Positions 6,580 to 11,731 of a stretch of DNA of 11,731 nt are shown here, one piece after another. The DNA is from Halobacteriales archaeon SW_10_68_16 (GTDB lineage Archaea > Halobacteriota > Halobacteria > Halobacteriales > Haloarculaceae). A program made the translations under genes and the position numbers. The notes under the pieces were generated by a model. The model was not told where the DNA came from. It did no database searches and was given only the letters and a program-made list of their open reading frames with translations. Each line of letters opens with the position of its first letter. The stretch's first letter is position 1. Location of the stretch: NCBI GenBank assembly GCA_003023485.1, contig PXSG01000090.1, forward strand, positions 1 through 11,731. Direction: 5' to 3'.

Positions 6580-6803
6580 CAGTCGGCAGTGTTGTACGTG
6601 TCGGTGTCCGTGCCAGCCCCGCTCTCCGCGGTCCCGCCCACGGGCCCACGGACGAACATCGCGTGACCGACCACCCCTGCCGCGACCACTGCCCCCGCGG
6701 AGACGGCTGCCGGCAGACCGACCCCCAGCACGAGCAGCGCCCCCGAGATGCCGGCGATCGACAGCGGAATGAGTCCCAGCACCAGGTCGTAGTAATCCAT
6801 CAT
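6579..6803 (-). CDS. Small (74 aa) two-TM membrane protein, hypothetical
   Basis: The 74-residue product starts MMDYYDLVLGLIPLS. Two hydrophobic stretches are seen, about residues 7-27 (LVLGLIPLSIAGISGALLVLG) and 31-50 (AAVSAGAVVAAGVVGHAMFV), with a polar, Thr/Asp-rich tail of about 24 residues. It is probably an integral membrane protein with a short soluble end. Small proteins of this shape are common in haloarchaea, but I assign no function. Either of the first two ATGs (6803 or 6800) could be used; the TATA-like TTTTGTACA about 27 nt upstream fits 6803. The stop is 76 nt before the OCD-family start on the same strand, but that gene has its own TATA-like box, so co-transcription is not required. 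Confidence 0.65.
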   Translation of the reverse strand: MMDYYDLVLGLIPLSIAGISGALLVLGVGLPAAVSAGAVVAAGVVGHAMFVRGPVGGTAESGAGTDTDTYNTAD

Positions 6804-6828
6804 AATCTATTCTCGGGTAGCGAAGGTA

Positions 6829-6837
6829 TGTACAAAA
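6829..6837 (-). promoter_or_regulatory. TATA-like box for the 74-aa membrane protein
   Basis: The minus strand reads TTTTGTACA, centred about 30 nt before the ATG at 6803. A second A/T-rich box (CTATAAGAA, minus strand) lies about 12 nt further upstream. Confidence 0.4.
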
Positions 6838-6916
6838 GTCTTTCTTATAGCCACTGAATAACACTCAATGCAGGCACTTCATATGCACAGAGAATGGTTT
6901 GCATACTCATGTATAA

Positions 6917-6925
6917 CTTATAAAG
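6917..6925 (+). promoter_or_regulatory. Strong TATA-like box without an obvious gene
   Basis: CTTATAAAG is the closest match to a haloarchaeal TATA element in the window. On the plus strand it would start transcription near 6945-6950, just before the 6955-6979 stem-loop, and no convincing ORF follows. It is near-palindromic, so it could also serve the minus strand. Confidence 0.35.
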
Positions 6926-6954
6926 ATGATCCCACTCCGGAAAACAGGCGACAC

Positions 6955-6979
6955 CCGGTGACGCTCGCGGCGTCGCCGG
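6955..6979. repeat. 10-bp stem-loop in the intergenic region
   Basis: CCGGTGACGC (6955-6964) pairs with GCGTCGCCGG (6970-6979) with one G-U wobble and a 5-nt TCGCG loop. It lies right after the inferred start of a transcript from the 6917-6925 box. It is a candidate 5' element of a small RNA. Confidence 0.35.
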
Positions 6980-7151
6980 TAGCTTCGACAGTTGCGCCAG
7001 CCGAAGCGAAGTTCTACCGGCCGTCCGTCTCGAAACGGTGCCAGTCGCCGGCGATCGGCGCTACGCCCGCCATTTTCGAGGTTGATAACAGTCCGACGGT
7101 ATCGTCAGACGGAGTATTTCCATTGTTTTCAATCCTGAAAATTGGAGAGTA

Positions 7152-7159
7152 GCCCTTAT
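7152..7159 (+). promoter_or_regulatory. TATA-like box for the 55-aa acidic protein gene
   Basis: GCCCTTAT, followed by GTGG, is a plausible TATA region. It would place transcription start near 7183, giving a ~39-nt leader before the ATG at 7222. That leader would begin with a short ATG...TGA frame. Confidence 0.3.
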
Positions 7160-7221
7160 GTGGGGATGTGTACAACGTCGGGATGGAGGGGCACTGGCGG
7201 TGACGGTGGCCCTCAGGACCC

Positions 7222-7389
7222 ATGAGTTCGAACGCAACCGACGAACGGGACGAACGCGTCGCTGACGAGGAGCAGGAGCGGTACGCAGAGTTGAACATCG
7301 GTGACGAAGAGTTCGTCATCTACGACCGGGAGAACCACCAGGCGTGGATTCAGTCGTCGGTCGCGGTCACCGTGCGTGACCTCCAATGA
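7222..7389 (+). CDS. Small (55 aa) acidic conserved haloarchaeal protein (DUF7331-like)
   Basis: The frame ATG 7222 to TGA 7387-7389 encodes 55 residues. It has a charged N-terminus (SSNATDERDERVADEEQERYA) and a compact C-terminal part LNIGDEEFVIYDRENHQAWIQ ending SSVAVTVRDLQ. The (V/I)IYD-x-x-N-x-x-AW(I/V)Q pattern resembles a family of short haloarchaeal proteins that I recall as DUF7331; function is unknown. The strong acidity and GC-ending codons match the genome's coding style, unlike the sequence just upstream. It is soluble, with no signal or TM segment. The only ribosome-binding hint is AGGA 4 nt before the ATG. A T-run (CCCCTTTT near 7474-7481) about 85 nt after the stop could terminate its transcript. 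The converging DUF3054 gene ends at 7502. Confidence 0.75.
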   Translation: MSSNATDERDERVADEEQERYAELNIGDEEFVIYDRENHQAWIQSSVAVTVRDLQ

Positions 7390-7501
7390 GGGGACGGCGT
7401 TCGGGTACCGGGTCGGGCTGCCGCCGCGGTCACCCTCCACGTACCGCCTGACAAACCGGACCACTTCGACGACCCCTTTTGCGTGCGCCTGTCGGCCGAG
7501 T

Positions 7502-7927
7502 TCACTCGACCACTCTCTGTCCGGCGACGACGAGCAGTCGCCACCCCACGACCAGCACACCCCCGACGACCAGCGTGACCAGCACGAACGCGGCCGTCGT
7601 CCCACCCCGGAAGACCGGCGTCGCACGTAAGGCGTGGCCCATCAGGACGGCGACCACCCACGCCGGGACCGTCCAGCCGAGTGCGCGCCGCGGCGTGCTG
7701 ACGGCGTCAGCGGTGTAGAGGCCGCCGACGAGCGCCACCGCCACCCACGCGACCAGGAACGGCGCCAGCGCGCCCGCGACGATCCCGGGGTTCGAGAAGG
7801 GTTGCTCGCCGTGCTGGACGGTCCCCGCCACGACGAACGCGGTCAGCGCGAGGACGTCCCCGACCGCGAGGGCGGCCGCCAGCGGGCGCAGGTCGACCCG
7901 CGACCGCAGGTACGTGGACGTGCTCAT
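7502..7927 (-). CDS. DUF3054-family membrane protein
   Basis: The product is 141 residues from ATG 7927 (MSTSTYLRSRVDLRPLAAAL). Four hydrophobic segments are visible: LAVGDVLALTAFVVAGTV, IVAGALAPFLVAWVAVALVGG, LGWTVPAWVVAVLMGHALRA and AFVLVTLVVGGVLVVGWRLL. The GDVLALTAFVVAGTVQHGE opening, the APFLVAW segment and the basic residue after the third segment match the pattern I know for DUF3054 proteins, which occur in actinobacteria and haloarchaea and have no established function. A longer in-frame start at 8029 would overlap the divergent gene and add a Pro/Arg-rich stretch, so 7927 is preferred. It shares a 100-bp control region with the divergent 74-aa gene. No good TATA box is seen at -27; a long hairpin occupies that place. 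Confidence 0.8.
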   Translation of the reverse strand: MSTSTYLRSRVDLRPLAAALAVGDVLALTAFVVAGTVQHGEQPFSNPGIVAGALAPFLVAWVAVALVGGLYTADAVSTPRRALGWTVPAWVVAVLMGHALRATPVFRGGTTAAFVLVTLVVGGVLVVGWRLLVVAGQRVVE

Positions 7928-7953
7928 GGGGCGCTCTTCGGCCGGCAGCCCCT

Positions 7954-7981
7954 TGGAACCCCCGCTTTCCGGGCGGTTCCA
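7954..7981. promoter_or_regulatory. Long hairpin / dyad in the divergent promoter 7928-8027
   Basis: TGGAACC (7954-7960) pairs perfectly with GGTTCCA (7975-7981), and CCCG (7961-7964) pairs with CGGG (7970-7973) after a single bulged C. This makes an 11-bp stem around a CTTTC loop. It occupies 27-54 nt upstream of the DUF3054 start, where a TATA box would be expected, so a regulator bound here could block that promoter. Confidence 0.35.
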
Positions 7982-7997
7982 CGGCCGGACCACCAGC

Positions 7998-8004
7998 GTT
8001 TTTC
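7998..8004 (+). promoter_or_regulatory. TATA-like T-rich box for the 74-aa gene at 8028
   Basis: GTTTTTC is centred 27 nt before the ATG at 8028, the correct spacing for a leaderless haloarchaeal gene. Confidence 0.4.
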
Positions 8005-8027
8005 CCGGTGCCCGCCTCGCTGCTGGC

Positions 8028-8252
8028 ATGAGTGACGAGGCGTTCGGCTGGCGCGGGTGGGTCCTCGTCGGGGTCGTCGTCGTTGCGTTCCTCGTGGTGC
8101 CGGCCGCGATCCTCTTTCTGCCCCAGGCCCGGGGTTTCGTCGCCGCGCTGGGACTGACGCTCCGTGACGCCTATCTGGTGCTCCCGCTGGTGCCCGCGTT
8201 CCTGCTCGGTGCGACCGCCGTCTGGGCGGCCGTCCGTTCCCGCGCGGAGTGA
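8028..8252 (+). CDS. Small (74 aa) two-TM membrane protein, hypothetical (possibly DUF5822)
   Basis: The 74-residue product begins MSDEAFGWRGWVLVGVVVVAF. Two membrane segments are evident: about residues 11-29 (WVLVGVVVVAFLVVPAAIL) and 46-66 (AYLVLPLVPAFLLGATAVWAA). They are separated by a short loop (PQARGFVAALGLTLRD) and followed by a short basic tail (RSRAE). The pattern is typical of conserved short haloarchaeal membrane proteins; I tentatively relate it to DUF5822 from memory and give no function. The start at 8028 is supported by a T-rich box at -27 and by divergence from the DUF3054 gene. An upstream in-frame ATG at 7914 would lie inside that gene. The kinase gene follows after about 90 nt. 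Confidence 0.7.
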   Translation: MSDEAFGWRGWVLVGVVVVAFLVVPAAILFLPQARGFVAALGLTLRDAYLVLPLVPAFLLGATAVWAAVRSRAE

Positions 8253-8326
8253 TCCACCCGGCGCCCGGACCTCAGGGGAGAGAATCCGGCGCCAACTGTT
8301 GTGGGGATTGATAGTGGAGGAGTGTC

Positions 8327-8341
8327 ATGTTGTGGCTGTGA
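8327..8341 (+). other. 4-codon uORF (MLWL) before the histidine kinase
   Basis: ATG TTG TGG CTG TGA is preceded by GGAGG (8316-8320) with 6 nt between, an ideal Shine-Dalgarno spacing. It stops one nucleotide before the kinase ATG at 8343. This layout would favour stop-restart coupling of ribosomes onto the kinase gene. It rests on sequence alone. Confidence 0.35.
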
Positions 8342-8342
8342 G

Positions 8343-10088
8343 ATGGTAGCGTCGCTGTACCTGCCGGCGGTGTTGCTCGCGGCCATCGTCGGGATGGTCG
8401 TGGCGTTCATGGCCTGGCTCCGCGGCGACCGGCCCGGGGCACGACCGCTGTCGCTGTTCCTGGTTGCGGCGAGTCTCTGGGCCGTCGCCGAGGCCATCAG
8501 CGTCGCTACTGCCGGCGCGACGGGCTTTTGGTCCCAGGTGGGCCTCTCGCTGTCGCCCGTCATCCCCATCGCCTGGCTGACGACGGTGCTGGCCTACACC
8601 GGCCGCGAGCGGTGGCTGACCCGGCGCCGCGTGGGACTGTTGCTCGTCGAACCCGCCGTCTTCGTGGTGCTCGTCTGGACGAACCCGGGCCACGGGCTGG
8701 TCTGGACCCAGACCGGCATCGCCCCGGTCGGCGACTACACCGCCCACGTGGCGACCTACGGGGCGGCGTTCTGGGGCCACCAGGCCTACTCGTACCTGCT
8801 CGTGGCCGCGGGGGCGGTTGTGCTCGTGGGCACCATCCTCCGGACGAGCCGCGTCTACCGCGCCCAGAGCCTCGCCCTGCTGGTCGCCATCGGCATCCCG
8901 ATGGTCGGGAACGCGCTGGGGACCTTCGGGCTGGTTTCGCCCGGTGTCGACCCGACCGCGCCCGGGTTCGTCGTCTCCGGGGTCGTGCTGGCCGTCGCGC
9001 TGTTCCGGACGGACCTGCTGCGCCTGTCGCCGGCCATCCGCGAACTCGGCCGCGAGGAGGTGCTCGCGGAACTGGACGACAGCGTCTTCATCGTCGACGG
9101 CCACGACCGCATCGTCGACGCGAACCCCGCCGCCAGGGAGTTGCTCGGTATCGACCCGGTCGGGCAGTACCTCGACGAGGCGCTGCCGGAACTGGCCGAC
9201 GCCATCGAGCGGGACGACCGCACCCGGTTCCGGCTCAACCTCGACGGCGCCGTCCGCTACTACGGCGTCCGCGTCTCCTCGCTGTACCGGTACCGGGGAA
9301 TCCTCTCGGGCCGGCTGGTCAGCCTCCGGGACGTGACCGACCAGCACCAGCGCGAGCAGCGCCTCGACGTGCTCAACCGCGTCCTCAGACACAACATCCG
9401 CAACGAACTCAACATCGTCCGGGGCAACGTCGACATCGCCCGCGAGGAGGCCGACCCGGACGTGGCCGACCGGCTGTCGGTCGCGCTGGATACCCTGGAG
9501 GCCATCGTCGACCGCAGCGAGAAGGTCAGCACCCTCTCGCGGCTGTTCGAACTCGACACCGGCGGTCGGTTCGATCTCGCGGCCGAACTGGAAAGCGACG
9601 TCGACACGCTCCGCGAGGAGTACCCCAGGGCCGAACTGACGCTCTCGTTGCCCGCGGAGTTGCTCGTCGCGTCCGGCCCCGCAGTGGTCACCGTCTTCGA
9701 GGAACTCCTCCGGAACGCAATCGAGCACAACGACACCGACAGCCCGCGCGTGACGGTATCGGTCGACGAGACGGCCAGCGACGACCGCTACGTGGCGGTC
9801 CGGGTGGCCGACAACGGCCCCGGCATCGGCGAGCAGGAGCGCCGCGCCGTCACCGAGGGCCGCGAGACGCCGCTCGAACACAGCAGCGGCGTGGGGCTGT
9901 GGCTCGCCCGGTGGATCACCGAGCGCAACGGCGGATCGCTCTCCATCGAGAACACCGACGACGGCGCGGTCGTCACGGTGGTGTTGCCCCGCGCGAGCGG
10001 CGAGGACGGTGCCGACGAAGGCTCCGACCGAGCAACCGAAGCGGACGCCGAACAGGCCGACCCGGTCCGTGCCTCCGGCGAGCCGTAG
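8343..10088 (+). CDS. 7TM-PAS-HisKA-HATPase sensor histidine kinase
   Basis: The product is 581 residues from ATG 8343. Residues 1-215 form about seven membrane segments resembling the archaeal 7TM sensor module (HisKA_7TM). A PAS domain follows at about 241-338 (VFIVDGHDRIVDANPAARELLG...GRLVSLRDVTDQ). The H-box VLNRVLRHNIRNELNIV has the phospho-accepting H350. The ATPase domain shows the N-box EELLRNAIEHND (N458), the G1 box VADNGPGIGE (D490) and the G2 box GVGLWLARW (G516). The last ~25 residues are an acidic tail. All catalytic boxes look intact, so it should autophosphorylate at the membrane; the signal is unknown. No response regulator is adjacent, as is common for haloarchaeal kinases. 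GTG codons at 8301 and 8322 are possible alternative starts. Its TAG directly abuts the stop of the convergent IDI-like gene. Confidence 0.88.
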   Translation: MVASLYLPAVLLAAIVGMVVAFMAWLRGDRPGARPLSLFLVAASLWAVAEAISVATAGATGFWSQVGLSLSPVIPIAWLTTVLAYTGRERWLTRRRVGLLLVEPAVFVVLVWTNPGHGLVWTQTGIAPVGDYTAHVATYGAAFWGHQAYSYLLVAAGAVVLVGTILRTSRVYRAQSLALLVAIGIPMVGNALGTFGLVSPGVDPTAPGFVVSGVVLAVALFRTDLLRLSPAIRELGREEVLAELDDSVFIVDGHDRIVDANPAARELLGIDPVGQYLDEALPELADAIERDDRTRFRLNLDGAVRYYGVRVSSLYRYRGILSGRLVSLRDVTDQHQREQRLDVLNRVLRHNIRNELNIVRGNVDIAREEADPDVADRLSVALDTLEAIVDRSEKVSTLSRLFELDTGGRFDLAAELESDVDTLREEYPRAELTLSLPAELLVASGPAVVTVFEELLRNAIEHNDTDSPRVTVSVDETASDDRYVAVRVADNGPGIGEQERRAVTEGRETPLEHSSGVGLWLARWITERNGGSLSIENTDDGAVVTVVLPRASGEDGADEGSDRATEADAEQADPVRASGEP

Positions 10089-10574
10089 CTACCCGAAGTC
10101 CCGCCGCATCGCGATCTCGAACCAGGGACACAGGCGGAGCTGGCGGTACCACTTGGGGTGGTGGTAGAGCCGTTCGTAGGGTACCCACATCACGCCGCCC
10201 ACCTCCGCGGGGTCGGGGTCGATGCGCGTATCGGAGAGGGTCGCCTTCAGGACGGCACAGACCTCGTGTTCGACGCCCTCCGTGTAGTAGTGGCGCTTGT
10301 ACTCGAAGCGGTCGGTCACCCGGAGGTCGTCGTACTGGTCGTCCTCGACGCCGAGTTCTTCGGCGAGCCGTTCGCTGGCGATCCACGTGGGGTGCTCAAG
10401 GACGCGCTCGATCGCGCCGCGGAGATGGGGTATGAACGCCCGGTGGCGGACTCCCTCGCCGGTGTGGGCCTCCAGCCGGTTCACGAGGCCCTGCTCGTTG
10501 TCCTCGGCGTCGACGGCGACCACCTGCTGTCTCGCGTTGTCGTGGACCGGCCCGTCCGTCTCGTCGGCACTCAT
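10089..10574 (-). CDS. idi: Type I isopentenyl-diphosphate isomerase-like (Nudix) protein with an internal deletion
   Basis: This encodes 161 residues, shorter than the ~180-210 usual for type I IDI. The N-terminal part (NEQGLVNRLEAHTGEGVRHRAF, with H37 and H44 matching metal-binding His) and the C-terminal part are strongly IDI-like: EELGVEDDQYDDLRVTDRFEYK, VEHEVCAV with E102 and E104, VPYERL, and WYRQLRLCPWFEIAMRRDF. Between HRAF and EELG only 24 residues remain where I expect about 50. The missing part should carry the central sheet, the LLAQR...W segment and the catalytic ...HP loop. IDI converts IPP to DMAPP for archaeal lipid isoprenoids; this copy may be inactive or altered. The frame is uninterrupted and no remnant is visible in the other two frames. 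The ATG at 10574 has a weak A/T box (ACAAACC, near 10591) upstream. Stop codons abut the kinase gene. Confidence 0.8.
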   Translation of the reverse strand: MSADETDGPVHDNARQQVVAVDAEDNEQGLVNRLEAHTGEGVRHRAFIPHLRGAIERVLEHPTWIASERLAEELGVEDDQYDDLRVTDRFEYKRHYYTEGVEHEVCAVLKATLSDTRIDPDPAEVGGVMWVPYERLYHHPKWYRQLRLCPWFEIAMRRDFG

Positions 10575-10631
10575 TGGCTACACCATGGGCAACCCCTCAC
10601 AAACCGCCTTCGGTTGCTGTCGAGGCAGTGC

Positions 10632-10741
10632 TATCCACCCGGTCATGATTCGTACACGGTGGTGGGGAGAACAGTCCCGAACCGCGTTGTACTGCCCGTT
10701 CAGTCCACGGGACCGTTGACTGGACCATGACCGGGTGGATA
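10632..10741. repeat. 110-bp element bounded by perfect 16-bp inverted repeats
   Basis: TATCCACCCGGTCATG (10632-10647) and CATGACCGGGTGGATA (10726-10741) are exact inverted copies with 78 bp between them. Inside, GTCCCG (10674-10679) pairs with CGGGAC (10708-10713), so the interior can also fold. No clear target duplication is seen at the edges and no ORF of note lies within. It could be a MITE-like remnant, a structured RNA, or a paired regulator site upstream of the IDI-like gene. Together with the repeat at 10804 and GC-rich sequence to 10983, it fills the gene-free 10575-11014 gap. Confidence 0.55.
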
Positions 10742-10803
10742 ACTTGGCGAGGTTTCCCACCAGCCGGTTCGAGACGATTGTTTCTCTGTCTGTCACGCCC
10801 AGT

Positions 10804-10818
10804 CAGAAAGCCCCCGCG
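10804..10818. repeat. GC-rich intergenic repeat, copy B (15-bp core shared with 5363-5377)
   Basis: This is the second exact copy of CAGAAAGCCCCCGCG. It is followed by a longer arm ending in a CTCGCGCTCGCTGG...CTCGCTGCGCTCGCGGG cluster (about 10858-10895), which is rich in overlapping self-complementary CGCGAGC-type words. Its intergenic position and shared order of subparts with copy A suggest the same repeat family. Confidence 0.5.
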
Positions 10819-10983
10819 TGCTGGGCTCCCACAAGTCTCACGGCTCTCTCCGGTCGGCCTCGCGCTCGCTGGCCTCCGCTCGCTGCGCTCGCGGGAACGA
10901 CAGCGCGCGCCAACCGCACGGCCGGTGTCTGGCCGTCGAGACACCTCACCGAATCAAGATACCGGTGCCGGGATAAGCGACGG

Positions 10984-10990
10984 ATTTTTG
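10984..10990 (+). promoter_or_regulatory. TATA-like box for the LigT-like gene
   Basis: ATTTTTG is centred 28 nt before the GTG at 11015. It is the only A/T-rich block close to the expected spacing and decides the start choice. Confidence 0.45.
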
Positions 10991-11014
10991 CAAGGCTCAC
11001 GCCTCCCAAGAGAC

Positions 11015-11521
11015 GTGTACAGCCTGAACGCCCCCACCCCGGGCGAGGTATCGGCGCTGGCGCCGGACCTCGCACGGGACCTCCCGGAGGCGCGCGCCCG
11101 CCCTCGCGACGAGCAGACGCTCGTCCTCAAGCGACTGGGACGGGGCGACCGCGCGGCGTTTCACCGACTCTCGGCCCGTGCCCGCGAGGCGCTTGCGGGC
11201 GCACCCGCTGTCGAAGCGCGGGTGACCGGCGTCGACTGCTTCGCCGACGCAGCCACCGGTCCCTCGCCGGTCGTCTACCTCGCCGTCGAGAGCCCCGGTC
11301 TGCGCGCGGTCCACGAGCGACTCTGCGAGGCGTTCGACCCCATCGAGGGCCTGGAGGGCGAAGCGTACGTCCCCCACGTCACCGTCGCCCGCGGCGGTGG
11401 CCCCGAGCAGGCCGCGGCGGTTTGCAGGGAGATCGACCCGGTCGAGTGGACGGTGAACGAACTGCAGGTGTACGACGCCGAGCGCGACCAGCGCGTGAGC
11501 CGACTCTCCCTGCCGGCGTGA
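11015..11521 (+). CDS. 2'-5' RNA ligase / cyclic phosphodiesterase (LigT) superfamily protein
   Basis: The product is 168 residues from GTG 11015 (read as Met, then YSLNAPTPGEVSALAPDLA). The fold is a duplicated beta-alpha unit typical of 2H phosphoesterases. The second signature is clear: YVPHVTVAR, with H121 and T123. In the first half the matching segment reads DEQTLVLKRLG (E33, Q34, T35), so the first catalytic His of the expected HxT pair is not seen. Family members hydrolyse 2',3'-cyclic phosphates or join RNA halves with 2'-5' bonds. With one motif altered, activity here is uncertain. The GTG start is chosen because of the TATA-like box at -28; the frame is open upstream to 10727, but that stretch is Arg/Pro-rich intergenic repeat. 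A short hairpin (11525-11540) follows the stop. Confidence 0.78.
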   Translation: MYSLNAPTPGEVSALAPDLARDLPEARARPRDEQTLVLKRLGRGDRAAFHRLSARAREALAGAPAVEARVTGVDCFADAATGPSPVVYLAVESPGLRAVHERLCEAFDPIEGLEGEAYVPHVTVARGGGPEQAAAVCREIDPVEWTVNELQVYDAERDQRVSRLSLPA

Positions 11522-11524
11522 GCG

Positions 11525-11540
11525 CGTGCGAGGCCGCACG
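11525..11540 (+). terminator. 6-bp hairpin just after the LigT-like gene
   Basis: CGTGCG (11525-11530) pairs with CGCACG (11535-11540) around an AGGC loop, 3 nt after the stop codon. There is no T-run, so termination is only a possibility. Confidence 0.25.
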
Positions 11541-11615
11541 GTCGTCCCGTCAGCGTGGCGCTCCGCACGCATCCCGCTCGCAAGTCCGAGGCGCTCCTTG
11601 CAGTCGCGCCTCGCG

Positions 11616-11647
11616 GCTCACGGTTCGCTCCGCTCACCGTTCGCTCG
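11616..11647. repeat. Tandem 16-bp direct repeat, two copies (14/16 identical)
   Basis: GCTCACGGTTCGCTCC (11616-11631) is followed directly by GCTCACCGTTCGCTCG (11632-11647). It lies in the 210-bp tail 11522-11731, which otherwise shows no convincing gene on either strand and consists of GC-rich CGCTC-type words similar to the other intergenic repeats. Confidence 0.45.
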
Positions 11648-11731
11648 TCGACGTCTCTCACGGCCGGGCACCTCCGCGGACCCCTCGTCCGTGACGGGTG
11701 TCGTGCCGCGGGGCCATCACAGCGGCCAGAG

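Larger units (their letters stand above)
6804..7221. other. 418-bp AT-richer intergenic region with promoter-like boxes and stem-loops
   Basis: Base composition shifts sharply here, with A/T-rich blocks at 6804-6945 and 7075-7160 in otherwise very GC-rich DNA. It contains a strong TATA-like box (6917-6925), a 10-bp stem-loop (6955-6979), a 10-bp palindrome TCGCCGGCGA near 7046, and a second TATA-like box at 7152-7159. A 94-codon frame at 6868-7152 is open but has mixed codon bias, few acidic residues and no recognisable domain. The region is best read as a promoter or untranslated RNA region rather than coding. Confidence 0.45.

Noticed and set aside
6868..7152. 94-codon plus-strand frame in the AT-rich gap, with a TATA-like box ~22 nt upstream
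   Set aside because: Codon use is mixed, the product is not acidic and has no domain, and the frame crosses several stem-loops. Kept only as part of the intergenic description.
8325..9881. 518-codon open frame antisense to the histidine kinase
   Set aside because: The plus-strand kinase has all catalytic boxes, while the antisense product is low-complexity Arg/Gly/Val/Asp sequence without motifs.
10727..11014. N-terminal extension of the LigT-like protein starting inside the inverted repeat
   Set aside because: The extra 96 residues are Arg/Pro/Ser-rich and translate the GC-rich repeat. A TATA-like box at -28 supports the GTG at 11015.
1..11731. CRISPR array, tRNA, rRNA, integrase or transposase
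   Set aside because: No regularly spaced repeats, no cloverleaf with a T-arm, and no recombinase motif was found by reading both strands. The only mobile-like signal is the 110-bp inverted-repeat element.

Overview
The window is high-GC DNA with strongly acidic predicted proteins (many Asp/Glu, few Lys), GC-rich third codon positions and mostly leaderless-looking genes with a TATA-like box about 25-28 nt before the start codon. This points to a halophilic archaeon (class Halobacteria), probably Haloarcula-like, although the genus cannot be fixed from the sequence. It looks like ordinary chromosomal DNA rich in small membrane-protein genes. There is no integrase, transposase, CRISPR array, tRNA or rRNA.

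Layout from left to right. (1) 1-1749: the C-terminal two-thirds or so of an Lhr-type superfamily 2 helicase with a four-cysteine zinc ribbon. It abuts, stop to stop, a convergent two-CBS-domain protein (1750-2121). (2) A divergent promoter region containing a perfect dyad lies between a 60-aa membrane protein (minus strand) and a UPF0114/YqhA-family membrane protein (plus strand). (3) A MutS-like ATPase carrying a helix-hairpin-helix region is followed after 25 nt by a small cupin. (4) A GC-rich repeat-bearing gap separates these from a convergent ornithine cyclodeaminase/mu-crystallin-family protein whose usual active-site residues are replaced. Upstream of that gene on the same strand is a 74-aa membrane protein. 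(5) An unusually AT-rich 418-bp stretch (6804-7221) holds promoter-like boxes and stem-loops and precedes a 55-aa conserved-looking haloarchaeal protein. (6) A DUF3054 membrane protein and a 74-aa two-TM protein diverge from a promoter region that contains a long hairpin. (7) A 7TM-PAS-HisKA-HATPase histidine kinase follows, preceded by a tiny ribosome-binding-site-led uORF, with its stop directly abutting a convergent type I IPP-isomerase-like gene. That isomerase has lost about 26 residues from the middle of its Nudix fold. (8) A gene-free 440 bp carries a 110-bp element bounded by perfect 16-bp inverted repeats and a second copy of a GC-rich repeat. It leads to a 2'-5' RNA ligase/phosphodiesterase-family gene. 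The last 210 bp are non-coding and repeat-like.

The genes do not form one pathway. They are short transcription units: nucleic-acid maintenance (Lhr, MutS-like, LigT-like), signalling (CBS protein, orphan kinase), isoprenoid/amine metabolism (IDI-like, OCD-like) and several small membrane proteins. I do not see a clear new multi-gene system. The best leads are the degenerate IDI, the active-site-altered OCD paralogue, the 110-bp inverted-repeat element, the uORF before the kinase, and the structured AT-rich intergenic region.
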